The notes: a model not told the origin generated them from the sequence alone. A stretch of DNA of 64,000 nucleotides from JARRPM01 sp963792815 (GCA_963792815.1 CAWBXR010000016.1:62001-126000); one strand, 5' to 3'. Positions 25,550 to 34,230 are shown, counted from the first letter of the stretch. Translations and numbers: made by a program.

Positions 25550-26731
25550 TCAGACCGTTGGCGGCCGGGCATTCTCGCGACTGGCATACTCGCGATAGCA
25601 CCACGCCATATAGAACAGCGAGACCAGCAGGGAGCCGAACCAGGCACCGGGATAGCCGAACAAGGCCAGGTTGAAACCGGCGAGCAGGGGCCCCGCTACC
25701 CGGCCCCAGGATGCGGCGGCGCCCGCGATGCCTAGCATCTGGCCACGGATCACCAGTGGGGCGCGGTGGCTCAGGATGGCGTTGAGCAGTGGCATGCACA
25801 GGGTTGCGCCGGTCATCGCGACGAAGATCGAGCTCACCTTGAGGATCATGGTGTCCGCATACACCCCCATGCCAAGGCCGGCCACCAGCGCCGTGACAGC
25901 AATCCGCAACAGCTGAAGCTCGCCCAGGTTTCGCACCAATGGCCCCAGCAACCCCCCCTGCACCACGACCATGATTGCGCCCTGGATACCGAACACAATG
26001 CCAACCTGGCGCGGCCCCCAGGCGAGAGTGTCCCCCGCCCACAGGGGAAACAGGTAGGTAAGCGAGCTGACGCAGATGTTGTGCAGGCAAAACTGCAGTA
26101 CCAGCAGCCCGTTGCCGCCATCGCGCAGGATACGGTAACTGGAGCCCGTCCCCGCGCTGCGCTGCTGCGCCCTGGCGGCGGCCCGCTTCTCTGCACCGAG
26201 GGATTCCGGCAGGAAAGCGGCGGCGACCACCATGGCGAGGATCGACATGACTCCGGCCACCAGACAGGGGAGAGCAAAACCGGGCTGGTCGCCGGACAGG
26301 AGGCCCCCCAACATGGGGCCAAGCACCAGGCCAAGCCCGAACGCGGTACCGATCAGGCCCATCCCCCGGGCGCGATCTTCCGGGCGCGTGATATCCGCCA
26401 TCATGGCGGACGCTACGCCCACGTTGCCCGCCATCGCACCGGCAAAAGCACGAGCGACATAGACCATCCAAAGCTGGGAGGCCAGGCCCAGCATCACATA
26501 GGAAAGGGCGGCACCGGCGAGGCAGACAATTATCACCCGCTTGCGCCCGATACGGTCGGACAGGCGCCCCCACAGCGGAGCAAACAGGCCCGCCCCGACG
26601 GCATAGACCACGATGATATAAGCGATGTCCAGCTTGTCGGCCCCCAGCTGGGGGGACAAAAAGGGGAGGATCGGTATGACGATGCCGAAGCCTATCAGGT
26701 CCAGCAACACCACCCCGAACAGAATCGGCAT
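25550..26731 (-). CDS. MFS transporter, DHA1/TetA-like
   Basis: A 393-residue integral membrane protein with 12 predicted helices. Motif A is clear between helices 2 and 3 (GRLSDRIGRKRVI), and GLGLVLGPMLGG (helix 5, motif C) is the signature of drug:H+ antiporters. This places it in the DHA1 branch with TetA-like exporters. Whether it exports a drug or a metabolite cannot be told. It starts at 26731 and sits between the SDR gene and the DEAD-box helicase gene, all on the minus strand. Confidence 0.87.
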   Translation of the reverse strand: MPILFGVVLLDLIGFGIVIPILPFLSPQLGADKLDIAYIIVVYAVGAGLFAPLWGRLSDRIGRKRVIIVCLAGAALSYVMLGLASQLWMVYVARAFAGAMAGNVGVASAMMADITRPEDRARGMGLIGTAFGLGLVLGPMLGGLLSGDQPGFALPCLVAGVMSILAMVVAAAFLPESLGAEKRAAARAQQRSAGTGSSYRILRDGGNGLLVLQFCLHNICVSSLTYLFPLWAGDTLAWGPRQVGIVFGIQGAIMVVVQGGLLGPLVRNLGELQLLRIAVTALVAGLGMGVYADTMILKVSSIFVAMTGATLCMPLLNAILSHRAPLVIRGQMLGIAGAAASWGRVAGPLLAGFNLALFGYPGAWFGSLLVSLFYMAWCYREYASRENARPPTV

Positions 26732-26795
26732 TAATGGCCGGCCCGCTTAAAGTGCATCACTGCAAGGTCCCATGCCATAGACAGCGCCCGGGAGA

Positions 26796-28694
26796 TCACC
26801 TGGGCTTGTGGTGTTTCGCCGCCTTTTTGCCCGATGGCTTGCCACCTTCGGGGCCGGCAGCCTGGGCCCGTGGGCGGCGCGGGGCGCCGCCTTTGCCCGC
26901 CTGGTCGAGGCGGGATATCTGCAGGCGCTGGCCACTGACCCAGACATTTTTCAGGTGCTTGAAGATTTCCCTTGGCATGCCCTCGGGCAATTGCACCGTG
27001 CTGTGATCGTCGAATATCTCGATGCGGCCAATATATTCGCTCTCGATCTCCGCCTCGTTGGCGATAGCCCCGACGATATTGCCCGGCTTCACGCCGTGCG
27101 CCAGACCCACTTCGATGCGGTAGCGCTCCATACCGGTATCCGCCGCATCCCGCTCACGCGAGCGCTCTGCCCGCAGCGGTGCAGCCAGGTCGGGTTTGCG
27201 CGGCGGCTCCCGCTCCTGGGCCTCCGATGCATCCGGTTTGCCCTGGCGCGGCGCGTCCCGTTGCGGACGAGCGGGCTTGTCGCGATCGGGCTTTTGTTTC
27301 GTTTTGCGCTGGGGGGCGGCCTCGGCGGCTATCGCCGGGCGCTCCCGCTTTTTCCCGGATGCGCCGGCCTGTGCTTTAGCCGTCAGCGGTTTCCCGCCCT
27401 GGGCCAGCGCACCCAGTGCCGCGGCGATCTCGATCACCGGCACCCCGTATTCGTGCTGGTAGTCCTCAACCATTTTCCTGAACAGCTCGAGGTCGGCGGT
27501 ATCGAGGGTCTCGGTGATACGCTGCTTGAACTTGCCAATACGCTTGCCAGTGACTTCCTCCGCTGTGGGCAGGGCCATTTGCTCGATGGCCTCACCGGTA
27601 GCCTTTTCAATCGCCCGCAGCAGCCGCCGCTCGCGATTGGCGGCAAACAAAATGGTCTCGCCGGTCCGACCGGCGCGACCGGTGCGGCCGATTCGATGCA
27701 CGTAGGCCTCGACATCGTAGGGTATATCGTAATTGATCACGTGGCTGATGCGTCCCACGTCCAGGCCACGAGCCGCCACGTCAGTGGCGACCAGGATGTC
27801 CAGGTCACCGCTTTTGAGGCGCTCGATGGTCTGTTCCCGCTGCTTCTGGGGTATATCGCCATTGAGAGCGGTGGCGGAATAGCCCCGCGCCGCCAGTTTG
27901 TCCGCCAGCTCGGTGGTCAGGATTCGTGTGCGCACGAAAATGATCATGCCGTCAAAATCCTCTACCTCGAGGATACGGGTCAGGGCATCGAGCTTGTGTA
28001 CCCCCGCCATCATCCACACCCGCTGGCGGATCGCGGCGCTGATCACGCTCTTTACTTCAATGGAGATTTCCCGCGGATCACTGAGATGGCGTTTGGCGAT
28101 GCGGCGAATCGCGTCGGGCATAGTGGCGGAGAACAGCGCGATCTGGCGTTTATCCGGGGTCTGCTCCAGGATCCATTCGACATCGTCAATAAAACCCATG
28201 CGCAGCATTTCATCGGCTTCATCAAGCACCAGGGTCTGCAGGCGGGAAAGATTGAGGGAACCGCGACGCATGTGGTCCATCACCCGTCCGGGTGTGCCCA
28301 CGACCACATGCACACCTCGCTCCAGTTGGCGCAACTGGCCGCGCATATCCGAGCCCCCGTAAATCGGCAGGACGTGGAACCCCGGCATGTGGCGCGCATA
28401 CTTCTGGAATGCCTCGGCGACCTGTATCGCCAATTCGCGGGTGGGGGCGAGGACCAGCACCTGGGGCAGCTTCTGCTTGAGGTCGAGGCGAGCCAGGACA
28501 GGCAGGGCGAAGGCAGCGGTTTTGCCAGTACCGGTCTGGGCCTGTCCGAGAACATCAACGCCCTCGAGCATATGGGGAATGATTCGGGCCTGAATGGCAG
28601 AGGGCGTTTCATAGCCAACGTCTACCAGCGCTTTTTGCAGGGTCGCGGGCAAATCCAGCTGTGCAAAGCTGGTTATCCCATCTGGAGTGGACAT
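26796..28694 (-). CDS. deaD: DEAD-box RNA helicase DeaD/CsdA
   Basis: A 632-residue ATP-dependent RNA helicase. N-terminal core motifs are all present: Q motif (FAQLDLPATLQKALVDVGYETPSAIQ begins it), AQTGTGKTAA, PTRELA, DEADEMLRMGF, SATMP, then the C-terminal HIGRTGRAGR. After about residue 400 there is a basic, low-complexity linker rich in Lys, Arg, Ala and Pro. A DbpA-type RNA-binding domain follows at about 540-610 (YRIEVGLAHGVKPGNIVGAIANE, GRIEIFDDHSTVQLPEGM). This layout is that of DeaD/CsdA, which remodels structured RNA in ribosome assembly and cold adaptation. The start ATG 28694 follows AAGGT; the frame extends upstream to 28727. Confidence 0.93.
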   Translation of the reverse strand: MSTPDGITSFAQLDLPATLQKALVDVGYETPSAIQARIIPHMLEGVDVLGQAQTGTGKTAAFALPVLARLDLKQKLPQVLVLAPTRELAIQVAEAFQKYARHMPGFHVLPIYGGSDMRGQLRQLERGVHVVVGTPGRVMDHMRRGSLNLSRLQTLVLDEADEMLRMGFIDDVEWILEQTPDKRQIALFSATMPDAIRRIAKRHLSDPREISIEVKSVISAAIRQRVWMMAGVHKLDALTRILEVEDFDGMIIFVRTRILTTELADKLAARGYSATALNGDIPQKQREQTIERLKSGDLDILVATDVAARGLDVGRISHVINYDIPYDVEAYVHRIGRTGRAGRTGETILFAANRERRLLRAIEKATGEAIEQMALPTAEEVTGKRIGKFKQRITETLDTADLELFRKMVEDYQHEYGVPVIEIAAALGALAQGGKPLTAKAQAGASGKKRERPAIAAEAAPQRKTKQKPDRDKPARPQRDAPRQGKPDASEAQEREPPRKPDLAAPLRAERSRERDAADTGMERYRIEVGLAHGVKPGNIVGAIANEAEIESEYIGRIEIFDDHSTVQLPEGMPREIFKHLKNVWVSGQRLQISRLDQAGKGGAPRRPRAQAAGPEGGKPSGKKAAKHHKPR

Positions 28695-28789
28695 GTAGTT
28701 ACCTTGAAAGAGATGCGGGGCGCCCAACGCGAGCGCGGTCGCAGATTATACAGGTAAACACCGTCCCTGTCCGGCCGCTCTCCCCGGCC

Positions 28790-29587
28790 TTACGAAGCCT
28801 TGAAGGTGGCCAGGACTTCGGGGCCGGCCAACAGCGACAGGGTGTCACCGTCCAGCCGGAATCCCGTCACCCTGCCAAGAGCCTGCAGGTAATTGCGCTC
28901 CAGTTCGGTGCCCTCCGGGCAGGCCATCATCGTCCCCGCCATGGGGCCGAGCTTGAGGGAGCTGCCGTGCTCTGAAGCGCCTTCGGGGTCATAGCTGCCG
29001 GTGTAACGGTTACAGCCGGAGAATCCTGCCGCGCGCTTTTCCTCGGCAAGGAACTGCAGATCCACGGTCTTTCCTCCCGCTCCGGCAGGTGCAGCTTCAC
29101 CGGCGAGTGTCTGCAATTCCCACACGGTACCCTCAAATGGAGGGCCCTGGCGCCGCACGGCCTCCGGCACTCTTTGCACCATGATCTCTACCGGGTTGCC
29201 CTTGAAGGGATCGATGTAGTCGTTAGAGGTGTAGAGGAGTTGTTCGCCCCTGCTGATAGTCGCCCGCAGGGCGTAGCGCATACGCGGGTCTATCGTCGCG
29301 GGGTCGTATTCGATGGCGAAGGCGTAGGGTGGCCCTCCCTGAGGCGTTAATTGCACGGAGGACAGCACCGTCGCGCCGGCGTCAGCCCTGGATATGTCCT
29401 GCAGCTGCACCTCAACCTCCACGCCGGGGGGCAGCATTATGCGCTCCCGGTACATTACGCTGCCCTCGATGAGGGCCACAGCCGGTGAATCGCCGCTCAT
29501 TTCAGGCTCGCCCTCGCCGCAAGCCGCCAGTCCCAGCGCGGCCATCAGAAAAAGCAGCCGGGGCGCCATGCTCATCAGTGTATTCAT
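28790..29587 (-). CDS. Lipoprotein with YbaY-type and META domains
   Basis: A 265-residue lipoprotein (lipobox LAAC at about residue 23). Residues about 40-145 are a YbaY-like type III secretion-pilotin-fold domain (ALIEGSVMYRERIMLPPGVEVEVQLQDIS). Residues about 150-265 are a META/HslJ domain (GTVWELQTLAGE, SGCNRYTGSYD, TMMACPEGTELERNYLQAL). Two domains that are separate proteins in E. coli are fused here. HslJ-like proteins are linked to heat-shock and antibiotic stress; no mechanism is known. The start ATG 29587 follows GGAGAG. Confidence 0.82.
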   Translation of the reverse strand: MNTLMSMAPRLLFLMAALGLAACGEGEPEMSGDSPAVALIEGSVMYRERIMLPPGVEVEVQLQDISRADAGATVLSSVQLTPQGGPPYAFAIEYDPATIDPRMRYALRATISRGEQLLYTSNDYIDPFKGNPVEIMVQRVPEAVRRQGPPFEGTVWELQTLAGEAAPAGAGGKTVDLQFLAEEKRAAGFSGCNRYTGSYDPEGASEHGSSLKLGPMAGTMMACPEGTELERNYLQALGRVTGFRLDGDTLSLLAGPEVLATFKAS

Positions 29588-29622
29588 AGGGTGCTCTCTC
29601 CATTCTCGATTCCAGTGTGGCC

Positions 29623-30027
29623 CTAGCCAATGCTGGCACCAGACCCTGCCGACAGCTGCTCCAGCATTTCCCGCATCCTGGCGTGCAACATGTTGATCGC
29701 CTTGAGAGGCCGCACCATCACCTTGAACTCACAGATTTTTCCCTCCCGGTCAAAGCTGATTATATCGACCCCGTTTATGCTGATGCCGTCTATCTCACAG
29801 ACAAATTCCAGCACTGCATGTTCCTCACTAACCACTTCTTTCACATAGTGAAAGTTCTGGTTGAGCACATGCATGGCACCGGTGAGATAGAGCCGGGTCA
29901 ACTCCTTGCCCCGCTGCGGCGTGTGTACGACCGGGGAGAAAAAGACACAGTCCTGGGCCAGAATATCATCCAGCAGCTCAGGTTCGCGCCGCTCGAGAAT
30001 TTCGTGCCAGCGTTCAAGACTATTCAT
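29623..30027 (-). CDS. SnoaL-like/NTF2-fold protein
   Basis: A 134-residue single-domain protein with the pattern of SnoaL-type NTF2 folds: an N-terminal helix (SLERWHEILERREPELLDDIL), ACVFFSPV-like strand (DCVFFSPV) and a C-terminal strand pair (IISFDREGKICEFKVMVRPLKAINML). Such proteins are small-molecule isomerases, hydrolases or binding proteins; no catalytic residues can be assigned. The start ATG 30027 follows AGGAG. The function is unknown. Confidence 0.68.
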   Translation of the reverse strand: MNSLERWHEILERREPELLDDILAQDCVFFSPVVHTPQRGKELTRLYLTGAMHVLNQNFHYVKEVVSEEHAVLEFVCEIDGISINGVDIISFDREGKICEFKVMVRPLKAINMLHARMREMLEQLSAGSGASIG

Positions 30028-30204
30028 TGTTTTCGCTCCTGCGGCATGAGTTGGCCCCGGTGGACTAGCGGGCCGACTCCGGGAGGCAGTAAGGTAACCC
30101 GAAGTGACGGCAAAACCAATCCACCCGGGCACACATCGGTGTTATCGACCGCCCCCATAACTGCTATCCTGCATTTTGATTCACAGCCTGGCAGCAGTGC
30201 GCAA

Positions 30205-31272
30205 ATGGAATTCTTACGGCACAGCATAGTATCCCTGTGGCCTATGGCCTCTATTATCGGTATCGGCCTGGCCCTGGCCTGGCTGATCAACTGGTTCGTC
30301 AAGCGCAGCCAGGATAACGCATCGGGCCTGCTCTACCCCCTGCTCAACTGGATCAATATTTCCGCTGTCATCATCGCCCTCATTATCCTGCTGCCCATCA
30401 GCGAGGAGACCCGGGGACAGGTGCTTAGCCTGCTGGGGCTGGTGCTGACGGCGGTGATCGCACTGTCCTCCACCACCTTTGTCGCGAACGCCATGGCGGG
30501 AGTGATGTTGCAGGCAACCCAGCCGTTTCGTCCCGGCGACTACATCCGGGTCAACGAGCAGTTTGGCAGGGTGATTAAACGGACACTGGTCAACACCCAG
30601 ATTCAGACCGAGTGGCGCGACCTGACAACCCTGCCGAACCTGTTACTGATCAACAGCCCGGTCACCGTACTGTATCGCGAAGGGACAATTATTTTTTCCG
30701 AAATTTCAATCGGTTACGATGTTCCCTATACACGTGTAGAGGAGCTGATGCTGTTGGCCGCTGCGGACGCGGGGCTGGAGGAACCTTTTGTGCTGGTACA
30801 CGAACTGCTCGATCACGCGGTCGCATACCGGGTGTGCGGCTTTTTGCCTTCCATCAAGAACCTGCTCAGCGCCCGTTCCAACCTGCGCAAAGCCGTACTC
30901 GAACAGATGCACGGTAACGGCATAGAAATTGTTTCGCCAAATTTCATGAACCAGCGCCAACTGGAACCGGGCCGCAAAATCATCCCCGACGAGCCGGTGT
31001 TACACGACCGCCGCAAGCCCGAGGCTGCAAGCCTCGCCCCGGAGGAAAAAATCTTCGACAAGGCGGTGAAGGCCGCCAGCCTCGAGGAGCTGAAACTGGA
31101 CCTCGCGGGTACGCGGGAACAGATTGAGGCGGCGCAGGCCGCCCTGAAGGACGCCGGCGAGGAGAAAAAGCAGAAATTGAACGACCTTATCGGCACTCTG
31201 CAGCGCCACGAAAAATGGTGCGCCCGGATGATTGAGAATCATGACAACGGCGAAGATGCACCCGCTCTCTAG
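30205..31272 (+). CDS. Mechanosensitive ion channel, MscS family
   Basis: A 355-residue protein with three transmembrane helices in the first 100 residues and the MscS core that follows: the pore-lining helix VLTAVIALSSTTFVANAMAGV, then QPFRPGDYIRVNEQFGRV and a beta-rich middle domain with PNLLLINSPVTVL. After about residue 260 a charged coiled-coil tail (EEKIFDKAVKAASLEELKLDL, REQIEAAQAALKD) takes the place of the usual C-terminal portion. MscS channels open under membrane tension to release osmolytes. The ATG at 30205 is at the start of the hydrophobic core; the ORF runs upstream to 29617 without plausible content. Its stop shares CTAG with the convergent gene. Confidence 0.85.
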   Translation: MEFLRHSIVSLWPMASIIGIGLALAWLINWFVKRSQDNASGLLYPLLNWINISAVIIALIILLPISEETRGQVLSLLGLVLTAVIALSSTTFVANAMAGVMLQATQPFRPGDYIRVNEQFGRVIKRTLVNTQIQTEWRDLTTLPNLLLINSPVTVLYREGTIIFSEISIGYDVPYTRVEELMLLAAADAGLEEPFVLVHELLDHAVAYRVCGFLPSIKNLLSARSNLRKAVLEQMHGNGIEIVSPNFMNQRQLEPGRKIIPDEPVLHDRRKPEAASLAPEEKIFDKAVKAASLEELKLDLAGTREQIEAAQAALKDAGEEKKQKLNDLIGTLQRHEKWCARMIENHDNGEDAPAL

Positions 31273-31616
31273 AGATCTACTTCCTGGGTGAATTCGCGCT
31301 CTATGCGCTGCTCCAGCTCATAGCGAGCCACCCCCCGGCGCACGCTTGAATCGCGCATGCGCTGCTGGTAACGCTGCCTGCGGTAGTGTGCTACCAGGCG
31401 CGGGAAACGGTCCGGCTCCGTCTCTCCCGCAATCAACTCCTCGATGAACGCGATATCGATACCCACCCGGTAGGCTATCCGGCTGGGCCTGATCTTGTGG
31501 GCGTGAAACTCGGCCACGATGTGGATCTGCTGCTCGCGGGAATGGGCGCACTCGCAGGAATAACCATAGGGGGGTGACGGCGTCCGGGGGTCACTGCAGG
31601 GGGCATTTTCGCTCAT
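31269..31616 (-). CDS. Conserved small protein, unknown function
   Basis: A 115-residue basic protein. The N-terminus carries CAHSREQQIHIVAEFHAHKIRPSRIAYR. The next segment, VGIDIAFIEELIAGE, fits a helix-turn-helix of an homeodomain-like fold. The C-terminal third is charged and helical (RRQRYQQRMRDSSV, RYELEQRIEREF). I do not recognise the family. The ATG at 31616 is the first start that leaves the conserved-looking part intact; there is no strong ribosome-binding site. It is convergent with the MscS gene. Confidence 0.5.
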   Translation of the reverse strand: MSENAPCSDPRTPSPPYGYSCECAHSREQQIHIVAEFHAHKIRPSRIAYRVGIDIAFIEELIAGETEPDRFPRLVAHYRRQRYQQRMRDSSVRRGVARYELEQRIEREFTQEVDL

Positions 31617-31712
31617 GTTTGAATTATTAGCAGCAGAGTGTGCACTTGCCAAGCCCCGGGGGCCACGGAATCGCTCCCGGCCCGGACAGCACAGGGGCAG
31701 GCCCGGATATGC

Positions 31713-31741
31713 TTACCAAGTCTCTCCCGCCGGACTATACT
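31713..31741 (+). promoter_or_regulatory. Sigma70-type promoter candidate for the aldehyde dehydrogenase gene
   Basis: TTACCA at 31713-31718 and TATACT at 31736-31741 are separated by 17 bases. The -10 matches the consensus at 5 of 6 positions and the -35 at 4 of 6. The predicted start of transcription near 31748 leaves a leader of about 43 bases before the ATG at 31791. Confidence 0.5.
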
Positions 31742-31790
31742 CGCCTGACCACGCTTTCATAATACAAACACAGGCCGGGAAACCCTATCC

Positions 31791-33251
31791 ATGACTTCAG
31801 TAGCAGCAAGCCACGTTTTATCCGATACAGAATCAGCAATGCAGGCATTGCTCGAGTCCCAACGCAATGACTTCCTGGCGGAAGGGCCGGTCAGCGCGGC
31901 CACCCGGCTCGACAGGCTCGATCGCGGGATAGATGCCCTGGTGCGATTCGCAGACAAACTGGCTGAGGCAGTGCATGAGGACTTCGGCTGCCGGCCCCGG
32001 GAATTGACCCTGCTGACTGATGTCGGCGCCTCGATCACTCCCATGAAGCATGCAAAAAAGCACCTGCGGCAGTGGATGAAAGGGGAAAAACGCCCCACCG
32101 TATTCCCGCTCAACCTGCTCGGGGGCCGTTCGCGGATCGAGTACCAGCCCCTGGGGGTCGTGGGCATCATATCCCCCTGGAACTTCCCGGTTTCAATGGT
32201 GTTTGCGCCTATGTCAGGTGCGCTGGCCGCGGGCAATCGCGTCCTGGTCAAGCCATCGGAGTTCACCCCTGCAACCTCCGAGGTGCTGGCGACCCTGGTA
32301 AAAAGCGCCTATGACCCGAAGGAAGTGGCCGTATTCACCGGAGGGCCCGATGTCGGGCAGGCATTTTCCAATCTTCCGCTGGATCACCTGTTGTTTACCG
32401 GCGCCACCTCGGTGGCACGTCACATCATGGCCGCGGCCGCGCGCAACCTGGTACCGGTGACACTGGAACTCGGTGGCAAGTCGCCGGTAATCATCTCGCG
32501 TACCGCCGATCTCGCAAAGAGCCTGGAGCGGATCATGCTCGGGAAAACCATGAACGCAGGCCAGATCTGCCTCGCGCCGGATTACCTGCTTGTGCCGGAG
32601 GAGAAACTGCACGATGTCATCGCCACGGCGCAACAGGTGGTGGCCGCAATGTACCCCACCCTGCTGGACAACGCCCAATATACGTCGGTGATCAACGAAC
32701 GCCACTACCAGCGACTCAACGGCTACCTAGCGGAGGCCCGGGAGCGCGGCGTGAAAGTCATCGAGATAAACCCGGCGGGCGAGGATTTCAGCGGGCAACA
32801 GGGCACGCACAAAATCCCCCCCACCCTGATACCCGAGCCCCCGGAGGACCTGAAGCTGCTGCAGGAGGAAATATTCGGTCCCCTCCTGCCTATTCGGACG
32901 TACCGGGAGTTTTCAGAGACCGTGGACTACATCAACTCCCACCCGCGGCCGCTGGCTGCCTATTATTTTGGTGACGACCAGGACGAACAGAACAGTGTCG
33001 AAACCCGCACCACCTCCGGCGGCATGTGCATCAATGACGTGATCATGCATATCAGCCAGGAAGACCTGCCCTTCGGTGGCGTCGGACCCAGTGGTATGGG
33101 CTCCTACCACGGGATAGAGGGGTTCCGCACCTTCAGTCATGCGAAATCGATTTATCGCCAGACCCGGATGAACATCGGCAAATTGAGCGGCATCCTGCCC
33201 CCCTATGGCAAGTCCACGGAAAAATCCATCCGCATGCAGCTGAAAAAGTAG
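31791..33251 (+). CDS. Coniferyl aldehyde dehydrogenase-type ALDH
   Basis: A 486-residue NAD(P)-dependent aldehyde dehydrogenase. Key blocks: PWNFPVSMVFAPMSGALAAGN (about residue 125), GATSVARHIMAAAA, LELGGKSPVI with the general-base Glu, the catalytic Cys in NAGQICLAPDY (about residue 255) and EEIFGPLLPI. The GQICLAPDYLLV form and the short C-terminus without a long tetramer arm are typical of the CalB/coniferyl aldehyde dehydrogenase and fatty-aldehyde ALDH branch. Substrates may be aromatic or long-chain aldehydes. It has its own promoter candidate and a terminator 22 bases after the stop. Confidence 0.88.
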   Translation: MTSVAASHVLSDTESAMQALLESQRNDFLAEGPVSAATRLDRLDRGIDALVRFADKLAEAVHEDFGCRPRELTLLTDVGASITPMKHAKKHLRQWMKGEKRPTVFPLNLLGGRSRIEYQPLGVVGIISPWNFPVSMVFAPMSGALAAGNRVLVKPSEFTPATSEVLATLVKSAYDPKEVAVFTGGPDVGQAFSNLPLDHLLFTGATSVARHIMAAAARNLVPVTLELGGKSPVIISRTADLAKSLERIMLGKTMNAGQICLAPDYLLVPEEKLHDVIATAQQVVAAMYPTLLDNAQYTSVINERHYQRLNGYLAEARERGVKVIEINPAGEDFSGQQGTHKIPPTLIPEPPEDLKLLQEEIFGPLLPIRTYREFSETVDYINSHPRPLAAYYFGDDQDEQNSVETRTTSGGMCINDVIMHISQEDLPFGGVGPSGMGSYHGIEGFRTFSHAKSIYRQTRMNIGKLSGILPPYGKSTEKSIRMQLKK

Positions 33252-33272
33252 CGCCGCAGGAACTGCCTTTTA

Positions 33273-33297
33273 GCCTGCCCCCGGGGCGGGCTTTAAT
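33273..33297 (+). terminator. Rho-independent terminator after the aldehyde dehydrogenase gene
   Basis: GCCTGCCCC and GGGGCGGGC form a GC-rich hairpin directly followed by TTTAATTT, 22 bases after the stop codon at 33251. Confidence 0.7.
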
Positions 33298-33300
33298 TTA

Positions 33301-33314
33301 TTGATTGTGATCAA
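33301..33314. promoter_or_regulatory. FNR/Anr-type box (TTGAT-N4-ATCAA) upstream of the solitary exbD
   Basis: TTGATTGTGATCAA is a perfect match to the FNR/Anr consensus. It lies 112 bases upstream of the exbD start and directly follows the terminator of the previous gene, so it can only serve the downstream unit. A second perfect palindrome, GATTGCACAATC, follows at 33316-33327. A TACGAT -10-like element sits at 33355-33360. The regulator is inferred from the motif alone; CRP sites look similar but are less well matched here. Confidence 0.6.
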
Positions 33315-33425
33315 TGATTGCACAATCTGGAATTGTCTCGCCCACAGGATGGATTACGATCCCACTGACAGCACGACGGTGTTTCACGGTTTCGATGGAA
33401 ACGCCGGCCCCCTGGGAGCTATCCA

Positions 33426-33881
33426 ATGGAAATGTGGTTCGACCACACGGGAGCGGACGAGCGCGGCATCCACCGGAAACGCGGACGGCCGGCTGTGGCA
33501 GAGGGGAGCGCCCTTGCCATAGACCTGACTCCCATGCTGGACGTGGTTATGATCATGCTCATATTTTTCATAGTAGCCGGTTCTTTTGTGCGGGAAGTCG
33601 CGATCGACGTTGAGCGCAAGCCGACGACCAGCAACCAGTCCGACGAACCTTCCGACAATATCATTATCCAGATCAGTGCTACCGACGAGATCTGGATCAA
33701 GGGCAGACGCATCGATCAACGCTCAATACGCGCAAATGTCAGCCGCCTGAAAGCCGAAAATCCCAAGGCAGCGGTGGTGATCAAGGCGCACAACAAGTCC
33801 ACTGTGGACTCCCTGGCCGCGGTGGTCGACTCCTCACGTGAAGCGGGGATTTACAATATTTCCCTCAGCACGGGCGGCTGA
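33426..33881 (+). CDS. exbD: ExbD/TolR-family biopolymer transport protein (solitary)
   Basis: A 151-residue single-pass membrane protein. The N-terminal cytoplasmic part is unusually basic; the transmembrane helix carries the proton-channel Asp in LTPMLDVVMIMLIFF. The periplasmic domain follows (ATDEIWIKGRRIDQRSIRANVSRLKAENPKA begins it). It is closely similar to the ExbD of the TonB operon at 44.1-44.5 kb, yet no ExbB/TolQ or TonB gene is next to it. GGAG lies 7 bases upstream of the ATG. An FNR-like box precedes it. It may replace the operon ExbD under low oxygen (inference). Confidence 0.87.
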   Translation: MEMWFDHTGADERGIHRKRGRPAVAEGSALAIDLTPMLDVVMIMLIFFIVAGSFVREVAIDVERKPTTSNQSDEPSDNIIIQISATDEIWIKGRRIDQRSIRANVSRLKAENPKAAVVIKAHNKSTVDSLAAVVDSSREAGIYNISLSTGG

Positions 33882-33956
33882 ACCAACTCAAATTGATGCA
33901 ACAACCCGGCAGTGCCATACTGGTGCAGCCATTTTGTCTTTTATCGGGAGTCTGTC

Positions 33957-34220
33957 ATGAAAAGAATTTTCCTGCTCGCGGGTATCCTCGCACTGGGCGC
34001 CTGCAGTGACGAGCCCGGCAGCGAGAAGTGGTGCGCCGCTAAAAAGGAGCAGCCCAAAACCGAGTGGACGACTTCCGACCTTGGGACCTATACCAAAAAC
34101 TGCCTGATCGACGGCACCGCGGTGGGCTCCCAGGAATGGTGCAAAAACATGTCCGACACCCCCAAGGGGGAGTGGACAGCTGACGATACTGCCACTTACG
34201 CCAAACATTGCGTGCTGTAA
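33957..34220 (+). CDS. DUF3012 lipoprotein with two tandem repeats
   Basis: An 87-residue lipoprotein (signal MKRIFLLAGILALGAC, lipobox LGAC) whose mature part consists of two copies of a motif of about 29 residues. The first runs WCAAKKEQPKTEWTTSDL to YTKNC. The second runs WCKNMSDTPKGEWTADDT to YAKHC. Each repeat has two conserved cysteines and the W..K.EWT pattern of DUF3012. Four cysteines could form two disulfides in the periplasm. The ATG at 33957 follows GGGAG. The function is unknown. Confidence 0.75.
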   Translation: MKRIFLLAGILALGACSDEPGSEKWCAAKKEQPKTEWTTSDLGTYTKNCLIDGTAVGSQEWCKNMSDTPKGEWTADDTATYAKHCVL

Positions 34221-34230
34221 GCACGCATTT

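Noticed and set aside
26808..28757. 649-codon open frame on the + strand
   Set aside because: It lies fully opposite deaD. The deaD protein has all helicase motifs, while this frame shows no domain; high-GC codon use keeps the antisense frame open.
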